Shown here piece after piece: positions 1 through 6,324 of a stretch of DNA of 8,269 bases (position 1 is its first letter; each line of letters starts with the position of its first letter). The notes under the pieces are model-generated. The model saw only the letters and a list, made by a program, of their open reading frames with translations, ran no database searches and was not told the DNA's origin. Source of the stretch: Planctomycetaceae bacterium. Lineage in GTDB: Bacteria > Planctomycetota > Planctomycetia > Pirellulales > Thermoguttaceae. The stretch spans positions 1 to 8,269 of the forward strand of contig JAIRPZ010000156.1 in NCBI GenBank assembly GCA_031256755.1, given 5' to 3'. The position numbers and the translations under genes were made by a program.

Positions 1-792
1 CCTATCAGCGGTGCAACCGGTGAAAACAAGAACCAGTTGACACTTACGGACTCCCTTAAAGATAAATACGTCCGGGCAACAAGAACGAATTCCAACAACA
101 AAAAAGTATCAAGCGATGCGAAACAGGTAAATGGCGGCGGCTCGGATGAAGCAACCGTGACTGTTAGCGGAACGTACAAAGTGGGATCAAAACTTACGGC
201 ATCGTCTGACCCCGGCAAAACCGGCGAAACCTTTGTTAACGATTTTATATGGGAGTATGCATATAACGCGGACGGCAGTTATTACTCCATCACCGGTACC
301 GGCGTTACCGGCGAGTACGGCAGCGAATTAACCATCGATGCAGACCTTGACGGCAAATACATCCGGGCAAAAAGAACCCTTTCTAGTGGTCCGCTCTTTT
401 ATAGCGACTCTAAAAAAGTCGGTGGCGGCGATGAACCTAAAGTGACCGTTACCGGCGAGACCAAAGTGGGAGCAATACTCACCGCAACCTCTACCGGCGA
501 CGGCTTCTCCGGTGGTTTCATTTGGGAATTGGCAGATTCCAAAACGGCAACGAGCGGAACACCGATCTCCGGTGCCAGCGGCAGCACATTGACGATCTAT
601 GCTTCACTTGCCACTAAATATGTCCGGGCAAAAAAAGAAAACTCCAATCTCGCCAGCAGTTATGCCGCGAGTGAATGGATGGGTCCGATTGCCGCTGCCG
701 ACACGCAGGCAGGAGGCGATGACGCAACCGCACGCACTGCCGAAAACCTTATGCGATCGCTTGAAGATGCGGGAATGAATGTCGTGGAGTAG
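1..792 (+). CDS. 3' end of an Ig-like tandem-repeat surface protein (partial)
   Basis: The reading frame is open from the first base (Pro-Ile-Ser-Gly-Ala-Thr-Gly) to a TAG at 790-792, so the start lies upstream of the window and the TTG at 37 is internal. The visible part holds the end of one repeat, a full repeat of about 95 residues from nt 157 to 441, and a last one of about 83 residues from nt 442. Each unit opens with VTVSGTYKVGSKLTA or VTVTGETKVGAILTA, has a central FIWE tryptophan strand, and closes with LTI(D/Y)A.L..KY(I/V)RAK. This matches the common bacterial Ig-like tandem module (KVGQTLTA...YQW...GAT...Y.L...D.GK). Gly-Gly-Gly-Asp-Glu linkers join the units. The tail ends in about 30 polar residues with no LPXTG, PEP-CTERM or T9SS-like sorting signal visible. 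By family the protein is probably extracellular and adhesive or structural; the specific function is unknown. Confidence 0.85.
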   Translation, partial: PISGATGENKNQLTLTDSLKDKYVRATRTNSNNKKVSSDAKQVNGGGSDEATVTVSGTYKVGSKLTASSDPGKTGETFVNDFIWEYAYNADGSYYSITGTGVTGEYGSELTIDADLDGKYIRAKRTLSSGPLFYSDSKKVGGGDEPKVTVTGETKVGAILTATSTGDGFSGGFIWELADSKTATSGTPISGASGSTLTIYASLATKYVRAKKENSNLASSYAASEWMGPIAAADTQAGGDDATARTAENLMRSLEDAGMNVVE

Positions 793-850
793 AAAACGCA
801 GGGCAGCGGATATTTGTCTGCCGGGGCACAAGAGCGTTTTCTTTGTTCGT
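793..850. terminator. hairpin after the Ig-repeat gene, possible bidirectional terminator
   Basis: AAAACGC at 793-799 starts directly after the stop codon and pairs perfectly with GCGTTTT at 834-840. An inner stem GGCAG (802-806) with CTGCC (818-822) nests inside it. On the + strand the outer arm ends in TTTTCTTTGTT. On the - strand it also ends in GCGTTTTCT. This suits a terminator shared by the + gene and the convergent transporter operon. The long A/T outer stem separated by internal loops is not a textbook intrinsic terminator, so confidence is moderate. Confidence 0.45.
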
Positions 851-875
851 TTTCGCATTGTGTCATCGGCGGGCA

Positions 876-911
876 ATCCTTGCCGGATGGGCAGTCCTTG
901 CCGGACGGGCA
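876..911. repeat. two tandem copies of an 18-bp hairpin repeat
   Basis: Two 18-bp units abut at 876-893 and 894-911; the second reads GTCCTTGCCGGACGGGCA. They differ at two positions, and those positions pair with each other in a small hairpin: ATCC-TTGCC-GGAT in the first copy and GTCC-TTGCC-GGAC in the second. The reverse complement of the second copy occurs exactly at 1999-2016, and with one mismatch at 1945-1962, both inside the permease gene. A split remnant (CCGGCAAGGAC at 1039-1049, TGCCCGT at 1022-1028) lies beside the permease stop. Confidence 0.75.
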
Positions 912-933
912 TATTTTTAATTGATAATGAAAG

Positions 934-1013
934 AGACGGCAGGCATCAGACGGCAGACCGCAGCAAAGGAATTCCCTTTCTTGCTGCCGTCTGCAAACTG
1001 CTGTCTGCCGTCT
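934..1013. repeat. nested 80-bp imperfect inverted repeat between convergent genes
   Basis: Two pairs of arms are nested around the palindrome GGAATTCC (968-975). The outer arms are AGACGGCAG (934-942) and CTGCCGTCT (1005-1013). The inner arms are CAGACGGCAG (947-956) and CTGCCGTCTG (984-993), and the centre is AAAGG-AATT-CCCTTT. The four arms are themselves copies of one GACGGCAG motif, so alternative pairings exist. The element sits about 45 bp beyond the permease stop. It could help end permease transcription or stabilise its 3' end, but there is no clear T-tract next to it, so a REP/BIME-like repeat is an equally good description. Confidence 0.7.
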
Positions 1014-1058
1014 TCTCCCCCTGCCCGTGCGGCAGACACCGGCAAGGACAAGCCCGTG

Positions 1059-4000
1059 CTACCCTGCCCGCAGCAGGATGGTCGGTTCTTTGCGTCCGGC
1101 AGCGGCAGCAGGGAAAACCGCCGCCAGCGAACACAGCAACACCGCAACACCAATGCCGATGCTTAAATAATACCACGGCACCGTCAACGGATTCGTGAAA
1201 CCACCGAAGAACGAAACATATTTCATCAAACCGATAAAACACCAGCCGCCCAGAATACCAAAAGCAACACTCAACGCCACCGCCGTCATGCTGATAAGCA
1301 GTGCCTCCGCCAATATCAGCCGGATAAGCCCCCAACGGGTAATGCCAAGCGACCGCAGCACACCGAATTCAAACCGGCGGACACGAATCGAAGCCGCTAT
1401 CGTTCCCATCATCGCAAAAGATGAAATTGCCAGCAGTATCAACGGCATTCTCGCCGCCGCCTGAATCACCTGATCCGCACGCGAACCAACACGCTCATTC
1501 AGGTATTCATGCGAAGAAAGTTTCACCATCGGACGGTTTTGAACGCTGCCGTCTCCGCCGCCGCTGCCGCCGGCGTTTTTATCCGCCAGCGTTTGCAAGT
1601 TCTTTTCCAAAACATCGTCCGAAACAACCGGCTTGCCCCTTTTATCAAGCGTCCGGTCAAACCAGAAATACGCCGCATCCCGAACCCGGAAATCGTTTTT
1701 GACCGTTTCAAACGGGGCAAACATCATCGCACCGCTGCGCATCCCGTATTTTCGGATACCGCTCAACTTCGCCATCCAAAGCCAGCCCGGAACCGACACC
1801 ACACCGGCAACCTCATATTCCACCGGTTCCTGCCGGACAGGTCTACCGGCGAAACGTCCGCCTTCACCATTTGCCCAAGGAGGCGGACCATCGCCCCAAG
1901 GCGGTTTGCCGTCAACATTCACCGGCGGTCTGCCTTCGCCTCTCTGCCCGTCCGGCAAAGACCCGTCCGGTCTGCCGCCGCCTCTGCCTTCACCTCTCTG
2001 CCCGTCCGGCAAGGACCTGCCGCCCCGTCTTCGACCGCCCGTTCCGCGTCCGCCGCCGGGCAGTCCTTCGGTGTGAGGAACCAACTGCAATTTATCGCCG
2101 ATATGCAAGTTTGCCCGAAATGCAAACGAATCCGGCAGGATACAATACCGTCCGCCCGTTTTTAACTTCGCAGCGGCATCTTTCAGAGTCCCCTCCACAA
2201 AATCAACATCGACAAACGGTTTGCCGCTTTTCTTGCCGCCGGTTCGGGGACGGAAAGCGTCTTCGGCATCTAATCCGAAAACGACAATGCCGCCGTTTGC
2301 CTGCATCGGGGACATCCCGTTGTTCAGAAATTGTTCCGACTGTTCCTGACTGAACCCCGGCTGCTCCAGCGCAATCGTCAAAAAACGTTCCGCATCCACA
2401 CCGTCTAAATGACGGACTTTGTCTACCTCTTCAAACGGGATTCCTTTCGGCATAAACGCCGCCAGCGAATCCGGCAGACGGTCGGAATGAGTGAACGGAA
2501 CCAGCATCGAATAACCGGAGATTTCCAAAAAAGAATACACGCCTAAACCGATACTCAACGCCACCGCCGTGCCGACTGTCCGCCAAAGATTGGCCGAAAG
2601 TTGATTTTTCAGCAGGGCTTTCGGAACGGACAGCAACGCCGCAATGATGCCGGTAAAAAGTTTTTCCGTCAGTAAAACAACAGCAGGAACGAACAGAAGC
2701 AGTCCGATGAGTTGCGCCGGCAAACCGATAAATGAATACAGCCTTTGCCGCATGATGCCGGATACCGGCAGCGGTTCGTAATAGCAGATGAACGGATTGA
2801 CGGCGGAAAGCAGCAAACCGGCCGCAGCGGCAAAAATAATTCCCTTGCACAGACGGGGCGTTAACGCAAAACCGCCGCGGTTCATGCCTTCCAGCGGCTG
2901 CACGCCGGAACCTCGCCACGCCGGAATGATAGCCGCCAGCAGCGCACCGGCGAATGCCGCAACCGCAGACATTATCAGTGAAGCCGCATTGAGCGTCACC
3001 CATTTGGAATTCTGAACGCCGGTCATATATTCCGCCGATAATTGCAGGACAATCCAGCCGGTCAGGATTCCGCCTGCCCAGCCGAAAACGGACAAGACGA
3101 AACTTTCACCGAAAACAAGCACCGCAATGCCGCTGCGGGGCATACCGACTGTCCGCAGCCGCGCAAACGTCCGGGCGCGTTCATTGACTCCCATACTCAA
3201 GGCACCGAATACAATGAGAATCGAAACGAGTGTCGAGAATAAAATGATTGCATTTTTGGAACCGGCACTTCCGACAAGTCCGCCTGCGGAACGTCCGCCC
3301 TGCTGTTCATCAAATTTTTTCTGTATATCGTCTGCGGTGATATACTGCACGGCGGCAAGTGCCTCATTGCCGTTGTTTTTGCACCGCTCCACCCATTCGC
3401 TGATTTTCACCCCTTCTTTCAAACGGACATAATAATATGTCCGGCTGTTCGGAGACGTTGCCGGAGCCGGCGCAGTATCAGGTGCCGTATCAACAGAAGC
3501 ATTACCGGGCGGCGCAGGAGAAACCGGTGAAAGCAAATCAGCGGTCTTCATCGAAACATACAGTGCGCCGACTGCGGGGGTTATTCCGCCGCCTCCGGGA
3601 CCTCCGCCGAAACCGCCGCCGAGTTTCTGCTCGACCAGACCGGTGACTTTGATTTTGTATTCTTTTTGACCGGCCGTGATTTGTCCGATACGGACTCCGA
3701 CATAATCCCCGACTTTGACAGTGTCGCTTTCCCTTCCCCAGCCGCTTAAACTTTTGGCGGCACCGGTTCCCATCACGCCTTCAAGTTCCGCTGCGTCAGG
3801 ATTAAACCACTTCCCCTCTTTCAACTCAAACGGACTTTCTTTTGCGTCAATGCCGATAATCACCGGACTTCCCATCGGTATTCCGAGTCCGCTCCGCTGC
3901 CGCTCCAAAATGCTGTCTTCGCCTGTCCACTTCGCCATTGTGTTGCGGATTTGCCGTGCCGGTGTAATTTCCAGCACCAGCGGGTCGGCTTTGATGGTTT

Positions 4001-4286
4001 CGGCAACGTCTTCCATATTGACTCTCGGCGGCGGAGAAGGCGGCGGCGTTGTTTCTGCTGCGGGCGGTGCAAACGGATTCCGCCCGGCTGCCGGCGGTGT
4101 CACGGCAACGCTGTAATGACCGAGATAATGTTCGCCGTCATTTTCGTACTGCATAATGACGAGGTTGATGCTGCTGATAAGCCAGACGAGCATTGCCGAC
4201 ATCGCCGCGGTGGCGATGACCGCCAGCGAAATGCGGCTGCGGTGTTCCCACGCTTCGCGGTAAATCAGTTTCAGAAGTATGTTCAT
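1059..4286 (-). CDS. FtsX/MacB-type ABC transporter permease, duplicated ten-helix form
   Basis: This 1075-residue integral membrane protein is the permease partner of the ATPase encoded just upstream. Hydrophobic segments lie near residues 18-45, 344-366, 387-417, 433-456, 481-502, 519-545, 569-590, 943-967, 986-1020 and 1039-1063. This gives two MacB-like modules (one helix, a large extracytoplasmic domain, three helices) joined by two linker helices. FtsX-type signatures follow the fourth-domain helices: NERARTFARLRTVGM (368-382) and RRFEFGVLRSLGITR (970-984). The extracytoplasmic domains span about 46-343 and 591-942 and carry Pro- and Gly-rich stretches (63-87, 222-237, 252-282, 742-820). 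The ATG overlaps the ATPase stop as ATGA and follows a good ribosome site, GGGAGGG, 7 nt upstream. Family members drive mechanotransmission, lipoprotein release or peptide/antibiotic export rather than classical import; the substrate here cannot be told. Confidence 0.93.
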   Translation of the reverse strand: MNILLKLIYREAWEHRSRISLAVIATAAMSAMLVWLISSINLVIMQYENDGEHYLGHYSVAVTPPAAGRNPFAPPAAETTPPPSPPPRVNMEDVAETIKADPLVLEITPARQIRNTMAKWTGEDSILERQRSGLGIPMGSPVIIGIDAKESPFELKEGKWFNPDAAELEGVMGTGAAKSLSGWGRESDTVKVGDYVGVRIGQITAGQKEYKIKVTGLVEQKLGGGFGGGPGGGGITPAVGALYVSMKTADLLSPVSPAPPGNASVDTAPDTAPAPATSPNSRTYYYVRLKEGVKISEWVERCKNNGNEALAAVQYITADDIQKKFDEQQGGRSAGGLVGSAGSKNAIILFSTLVSILIVFGALSMGVNERARTFARLRTVGMPRSGIAVLVFGESFVLSVFGWAGGILTGWIVLQLSAEYMTGVQNSKWVTLNAASLIMSAVAAFAGALLAAIIPAWRGSGVQPLEGMNRGGFALTPRLCKGIIFAAAAGLLLSAVNPFICYYEPLPVSGIMRQRLYSFIGLPAQLIGLLLFVPAVVLLTEKLFTGIIAALLSVPKALLKNQLSANLWRTVGTAVALSIGLGVYSFLEISGYSMLVPFTHSDRLPDSLAAFMPKGIPFEEVDKVRHLDGVDAERFLTIALEQPGFSQEQSEQFLNNGMSPMQANGGIVVFGLDAEDAFRPRTGGKKSGKPFVDVDFVEGTLKDAAAKLKTGGRYCILPDSFAFRANLHIGDKLQLVPHTEGLPGGGRGTGGRRRGGRSLPDGQRGEGRGGGRPDGSLPDGQRGEGRPPVNVDGKPPWGDGPPPWANGEGGRFAGRPVRQEPVEYEVAGVVSVPGWLWMAKLSGIRKYGMRSGAMMFAPFETVKNDFRVRDAAYFWFDRTLDKRGKPVVSDDVLEKNLQTLADKNAGGSGGGDGSVQNRPMVKLSSHEYLNERVGSRADQVIQAAARMPLILLAISSFAMMGTIAASIRVRRFEFGVLRSLGITRWGLIRLILAEALLISMTAVALSVAFGILGGWCFIGLMKYVSFFGGFTNPLTVPWYYLSIGIGVAVLLCSLAAVFPAAAAGRKEPTILLRAG
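1827..2063 (-). repeat. low-complexity Gly/Arg/Pro insert in permease domain 2, with a 54-bp in-frame duplication
   Basis: Residues about 742-820 of the permease are almost entirely Gly, Arg, Pro, Asp and Glu. Two 18-residue units start at residues 758 and 776 and share SLPDGQRGEGR. In DNA these are 35-bp blocks at 1929-1963 and 1983-2017, differing at two bases, spaced exactly 54 bp (18 codons) apart. Each contains the 18-bp hairpin repeat also found at 876-911. The insert lies in the second extracytoplasmic domain, between recognisably folded stretches, so it is probably a tolerated surface loop. Confidence 0.8.
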
Positions 4287-4933
4287 TGCTGCACCCTCCC
4301 GTCTTTGAGGACAATCGTCCGTTTGCCGTAAGCCGCAACGTCTTTGGAATGAGTGACGGCGACAATCGTCCGTTTCTCTTCTTCATTGAGTTTGCGGAGA
4401 AGTTTGCAGATATTGTCGCTGTTGACCGAATCGAGATTGCCTGTCGGTTCATCGGCGAGAATCACATCGGGATTGAAGAGCAGGGCGCGTCCGACAGCAA
4501 CCCGCTGCTGTTCGCCGCCGGAAAGGGCATCGGGACGGTGTTTTCTCCGCCCTTTGATTTCCAGCGTATCGAGAAGTTTTTCCAAAGCGTTTTTATCGAC
4601 CGGCTGTCCGGCTATCAGAAGCGGCAGGCAGATATTTTCTTCGGCGGTCAAAGTCGGAATCAGATTAAACGCCTGAAAGACGATACCGACATGCTGCAAG
4701 CGGAACTTTGTTCTTGCGGAATCGGACATAGCGGCAATATCGGTTCCGTTGATAAACACTTGTCCGCTTGTCGGTGTGGTCAATCCGGCGGCGAGGTGAA
4801 GCAGGGTGCTTTTTCCTGAACCGGACGCGCCCATAATCATCACGAATTCTCCTTCGCTGACGGTCAGGTTCACGTTGTCAACGGCGTGAACGTTTCCGGC
4901 GTAGGTTTTGGTAAGGTTATTTAATGTAATCAT
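4283..4933 (-). CDS. MacB/LolD-type ABC transporter ATP-binding protein
   Basis: A complete 216-residue nucleotide-binding subunit that should sit on the cytoplasmic face and power the permease encoded next. Visible motifs are Walker A GASGSGKST (35-43), Q-loop Gln87 in VFQAFNLIPTLTAEEN, the signature LSGGEQQRVAVGRAL (137-151), Walker B VILADEPTGNLD (157-168) and the H-loop His195 in AVTHS. The spacing, QAFNLIPTLTAEEN and GEQQRVAVGRAL are typical of the LolD/MacB/FtsE subgroup. Its TGA overlaps the permease ATG by 4 bp, which indicates translational coupling. The ATG at 4933 gives the normal family N terminus (MITLNNLTKTY); no Shine-Dalgarno sequence is seen before it. The gene is first in its operon, following a 136-nt spacer that holds a structured repeat and a hairpin. 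Confidence 0.96.
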   Translation of the reverse strand: MITLNNLTKTYAGNVHAVDNVNLTVSEGEFVMIMGASGSGKSTLLHLAAGLTTPTSGQVFINGTDIAAMSDSARTKFRLQHVGIVFQAFNLIPTLTAEENICLPLLIAGQPVDKNALEKLLDTLEIKGRRKHRPDALSGGEQQRVAVGRALLFNPDVILADEPTGNLDSVNSDNICKLLRKLNEEEKRTIVAVTHSKDVAAYGKRTIVLKDGRVQQ

Positions 4934-4975
4934 CAGTATTGAAGGGTAATGGAAAAGTGAATGAAAAGGTTAAAG

Positions 4976-5020
4976 GTTTGGGAGCGGCGGAGCGTTTGCA
5001 TGCTGCATGCGCCCGCCGTT
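4976..5020. repeat. 45-bp structured intergenic repeat, copy 1
   Basis: This copy matches 6168-6212 at 40 of 45 positions, in the same orientation. It folds into nine base pairs: CGGCGG (4985-4990), a bulged A (4991) and GCG (4992-4994) pair with CGCCCGCCG (5010-5018). The 15-nt loop contains a second stem, TGCA (4997-5000) with TGCA (5004-5007), around a TGC triloop. It lies between the DUF1559 gene and the ATPase gene, so it could act in the leader of the transporter operon or the trailer of the DUF1559 transcript. Its function is unknown. Confidence 0.75.
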
Positions 5021-5040
5021 AATTTTTGTTACGATAAAAT

Positions 5041-5059
5041 GGGGGACGTAATGTCCCCC
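5041..5059. terminator. perfect 7-bp hairpin after the DUF1559 stop
   Basis: GGGGGAC (5041-5047) pairs exactly with GTCCCCC (5053-5059) across a GTAAT loop. It begins 10 nt past the DUF1559 stop codon (5070). On the - strand it is preceded by AAAAAG and followed by ATTTTAT, and on the + strand by TGTTCTTTTTC, so it is a plausible bidirectional, Rho-independent terminator for the DUF1559 transcript. Related hairpins occur at 6225-6242 and 6283-6300. Confidence 0.55.
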
Positions 5060-5069
5060 TGTTCTTTTT

Positions 5070-6134
5070 CTACGGCAGCGATACGCTTTCACCGTCATTC
5101 CGGCAAGCGTAATTCATGCGGACACGGTCTTCAATGGTCTCGTTGACGAAACGTACCGAACCGTCACAAAGTCCGATAATCAATCCGCTCTTATGCTGCG
5201 AACCGTAAGGTCCCGCTGACGTTTGCTGACTGACAGTGGGGGCTGCCGGATTAAATCCGGCAATCGGATACGTTGCGGTTGTCGGATCGCCTGCTTTTTT
5301 GTAATAGTTAAACGGCAACTGTTCCGCATGCGCTTTGGCAGAATTCGTTGTTGGTCCCGTTGACCGGTTCCAGCCGCTGTACTTGTACTTTTCCCAAGCG
5401 ATTTCGCCCCAAGCAAACGTGTTGGAAGTCCCGTCTGAAACAGCATCCAAGCCGATAGTGCTGTTTTGGTACATAATACCATTCGTTGCTATTTTTCCTC
5501 CTCCGCCCGGACTGCCGCCGTATTCGCCGTAAGAATACGTCAATCCTGTGCCGTCCGTTCCGGTTTGCGATAAATCAGCCGATGCTTCCAATGCACCGCT
5601 GTTAGCGAAGTAATGGCAGAAATAGCCGACAGTCACACCGGAAGGAATACTTGTTTCCCCAGTGAAAGACGGACAGAGAAACACAGGAATTCGCGTTTGC
5701 GCGATTGTTCCCGTCACTGTATGACCGCCGCGGGTAACCACCATCGGCTCACCTGTTGTGGCTCCGTTTACGGCGGCATTCACCGCATCATTGATGGCGG
5801 CATTCACCGCATCGGAAACGCCCGTTTGTTCCATAAACGGAAAAATCTTTGCCCAGCAGGTTAATCCGTCCGTGTAACTGGAATACTCATTGCCGTTGTA
5901 GGTAATCGGCGAGGAGAGTTGATACCTTTGAGAGTCACTCGGCAGTTCCCCTTTGGCATCGTGATAATGATGCAGTGCCAAACCAAGTTGTTTGGCATTA
6001 TTCTGACACTGCATTCTTCTTGCGGCCTCGCGGGCAACTTGAATAGCAGGAAGCAGAAGGGCGATGAGCATGCCGATAATCGCAATGACGACCAGCAACT
6101 CGACTAGTGTAAAAGCATGGTTTATTTTTTTCAT
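5070..6134 (-). CDS. DUF1559 pseudopilin-like protein with prepilin N terminus and H-X9-DG motif
   Basis: A complete 354-residue protein. It opens with a prepilin-type signal, MKKINHAFTLVELLVV, with likely cleavage between Ala7 and Phe8 and the conserved Glu at mature position 5. A hydrophobic helix (8-30) and REAARRMQCQNNAKQLGLA follow, the hallmark of planctomycetal DUF1559 proteins. The C terminus carries the H-X9-DG motif (His314, Asp324-Gly325 in LCDGSVRFV). By family it is anchored in the cytoplasmic membrane, processed by a prepilin peptidase, and exposed outside the membrane; its role is not established. I chose the ATG at 6134 over the upstream ATG at 6200. The extra 22 residues would precede the prepilin signal, and they are encoded by the intergenic repeat and its flank. 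No Shine-Dalgarno sequence is seen. Residues around 105-120 contain an in-frame 8-residue duplication (DAVNAA(I/V)N). Confidence 0.95.
   Translation of the reverse strand: MKKINHAFTLVELLVVIAIIGMLIALLLPAIQVAREAARRMQCQNNAKQLGLALHHYHDAKGELPSDSQRYQLSSPITYNGNEYSSYTDGLTCWAKIFPFMEQTGVSDAVNAAINDAVNAAVNGATTGEPMVVTRGGHTVTGTIAQTRIPVFLCPSFTGETSIPSGVTVGYFCHYFANSGALEASADLSQTGTDGTGLTYSYGEYGGSPGGGGKIATNGIMYQNSTIGLDAVSDGTSNTFAWGEIAWEKYKYSGWNRSTGPTTNSAKAHAEQLPFNYYKKAGDPTTATYPIAGFNPAAPTVSQQTSAGPYGSQHKSGLIIGLCDGSVRFVNETIEDRVRMNYACRNDGESVSLP
5772..5813 (-). repeat. 24-bp in-frame tandem duplication in the DUF1559 gene
   Basis: The 18-mer GGCGGCATTCACCGCATC occurs at 5772-5789 and again at 5796-5813, a period of 24 bp. 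It encodes DAVNAAIN followed by DAVNAAVN, an alanine-rich helical stretch. The exactness suggests a recent slippage event. Confidence 0.75.
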
Positions 6135-6167
6135 GAGAATAGTTGTGTTAAAGGAATGGGATATTTT

Positions 6168-6212
6168 GTTTGGGAGCGGCGGGACGTTTGCACACTGCAT
6201 TCGCCCGCCGTT
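6168..6212. repeat. 45-bp structured intergenic repeat, copy 2
   Basis: The second copy of the element at 4976-5020, 34 nt upstream of the DUF1559 start codon. CGGCGGG (6177-6183), a bulged A (6184) and CG (6185-6186) pair with CGCCCGCCG (6202-6210); the loop holds TGCA (6189-6192) and TGCA (6196-6199) around CAC. Relative to copy 1 the bulged A has moved by one position (AG to GA), yet all nine pairs remain. Copies 1 and 2 are direct repeats flanking the DUF1559 gene. Confidence 0.75.
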
Positions 6213-6224
6213 TGGGTTTATAAC

Positions 6225-6300
6225 GGAAGACGTATGTCCCCCGCTTTATTACCCGTTTTTGTACGCAGTTTCGGTTTGCAGCGGGGGACGTATGTCCGCC
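6225..6300. repeat. two further GGGGGAC-type hairpins upstream of the DUF1559 gene
   Basis: The hairpins are GGAAGAC/GTCCCCC (6225-6231 and 6236-6242) and GGGGGAC/GTCCGCC (6283-6289 and 6294-6300), both around a GTAT loop. Both resemble the perfect hairpin at 5041-5059. The first pairs completely only as - strand RNA, where two A-C mismatches become G-U wobbles. The second has one internal mismatch. They lie between the unknown gene (stop at 6325) and the DUF1559 gene, so they may terminate the upstream transcript or form part of the DUF1559 leader. The 190-nt spacer holds no gene I can support. Confidence 0.55.
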
Positions 6301-6324
6301 GTTTCCGCCGTTCCTGCGCTATGT

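Noticed and set aside
779..1198. + strand ORF of 139 codons over the convergent intergenic region
   Set aside because: It overlaps the end of the Ig-repeat gene, passes through three inverted repeats and ends antisense to the permease; its product is Arg/Pro/Cys-rich and resembles no protein family.
4976..5059. Riboswitch or tRNA-like RNA ahead of the transporter operon
   Set aside because: The fold is a bulged hairpin plus a short hairpin. It matches no riboswitch class or tRNA I know, and a copy also lies upstream of an unrelated gene.
4961..5146. Small + strand ORF with VWERRSVCMLHAPAV, similar to VWERRDVCTLHSPAV in another at 6117-6419
   Set aside because: The similarity comes from the 45-bp DNA repeat. 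The two products diverge after it, one enters the DUF1559 coding region antisense, and the changes between copies preserve stem pairing, not protein.
6135..6200. Upstream start giving the DUF1559 protein 22 extra residues
   Set aside because: The prepilin signal must be close to the N terminus, and the extra codons derive from the intergenic repeat and its flank.
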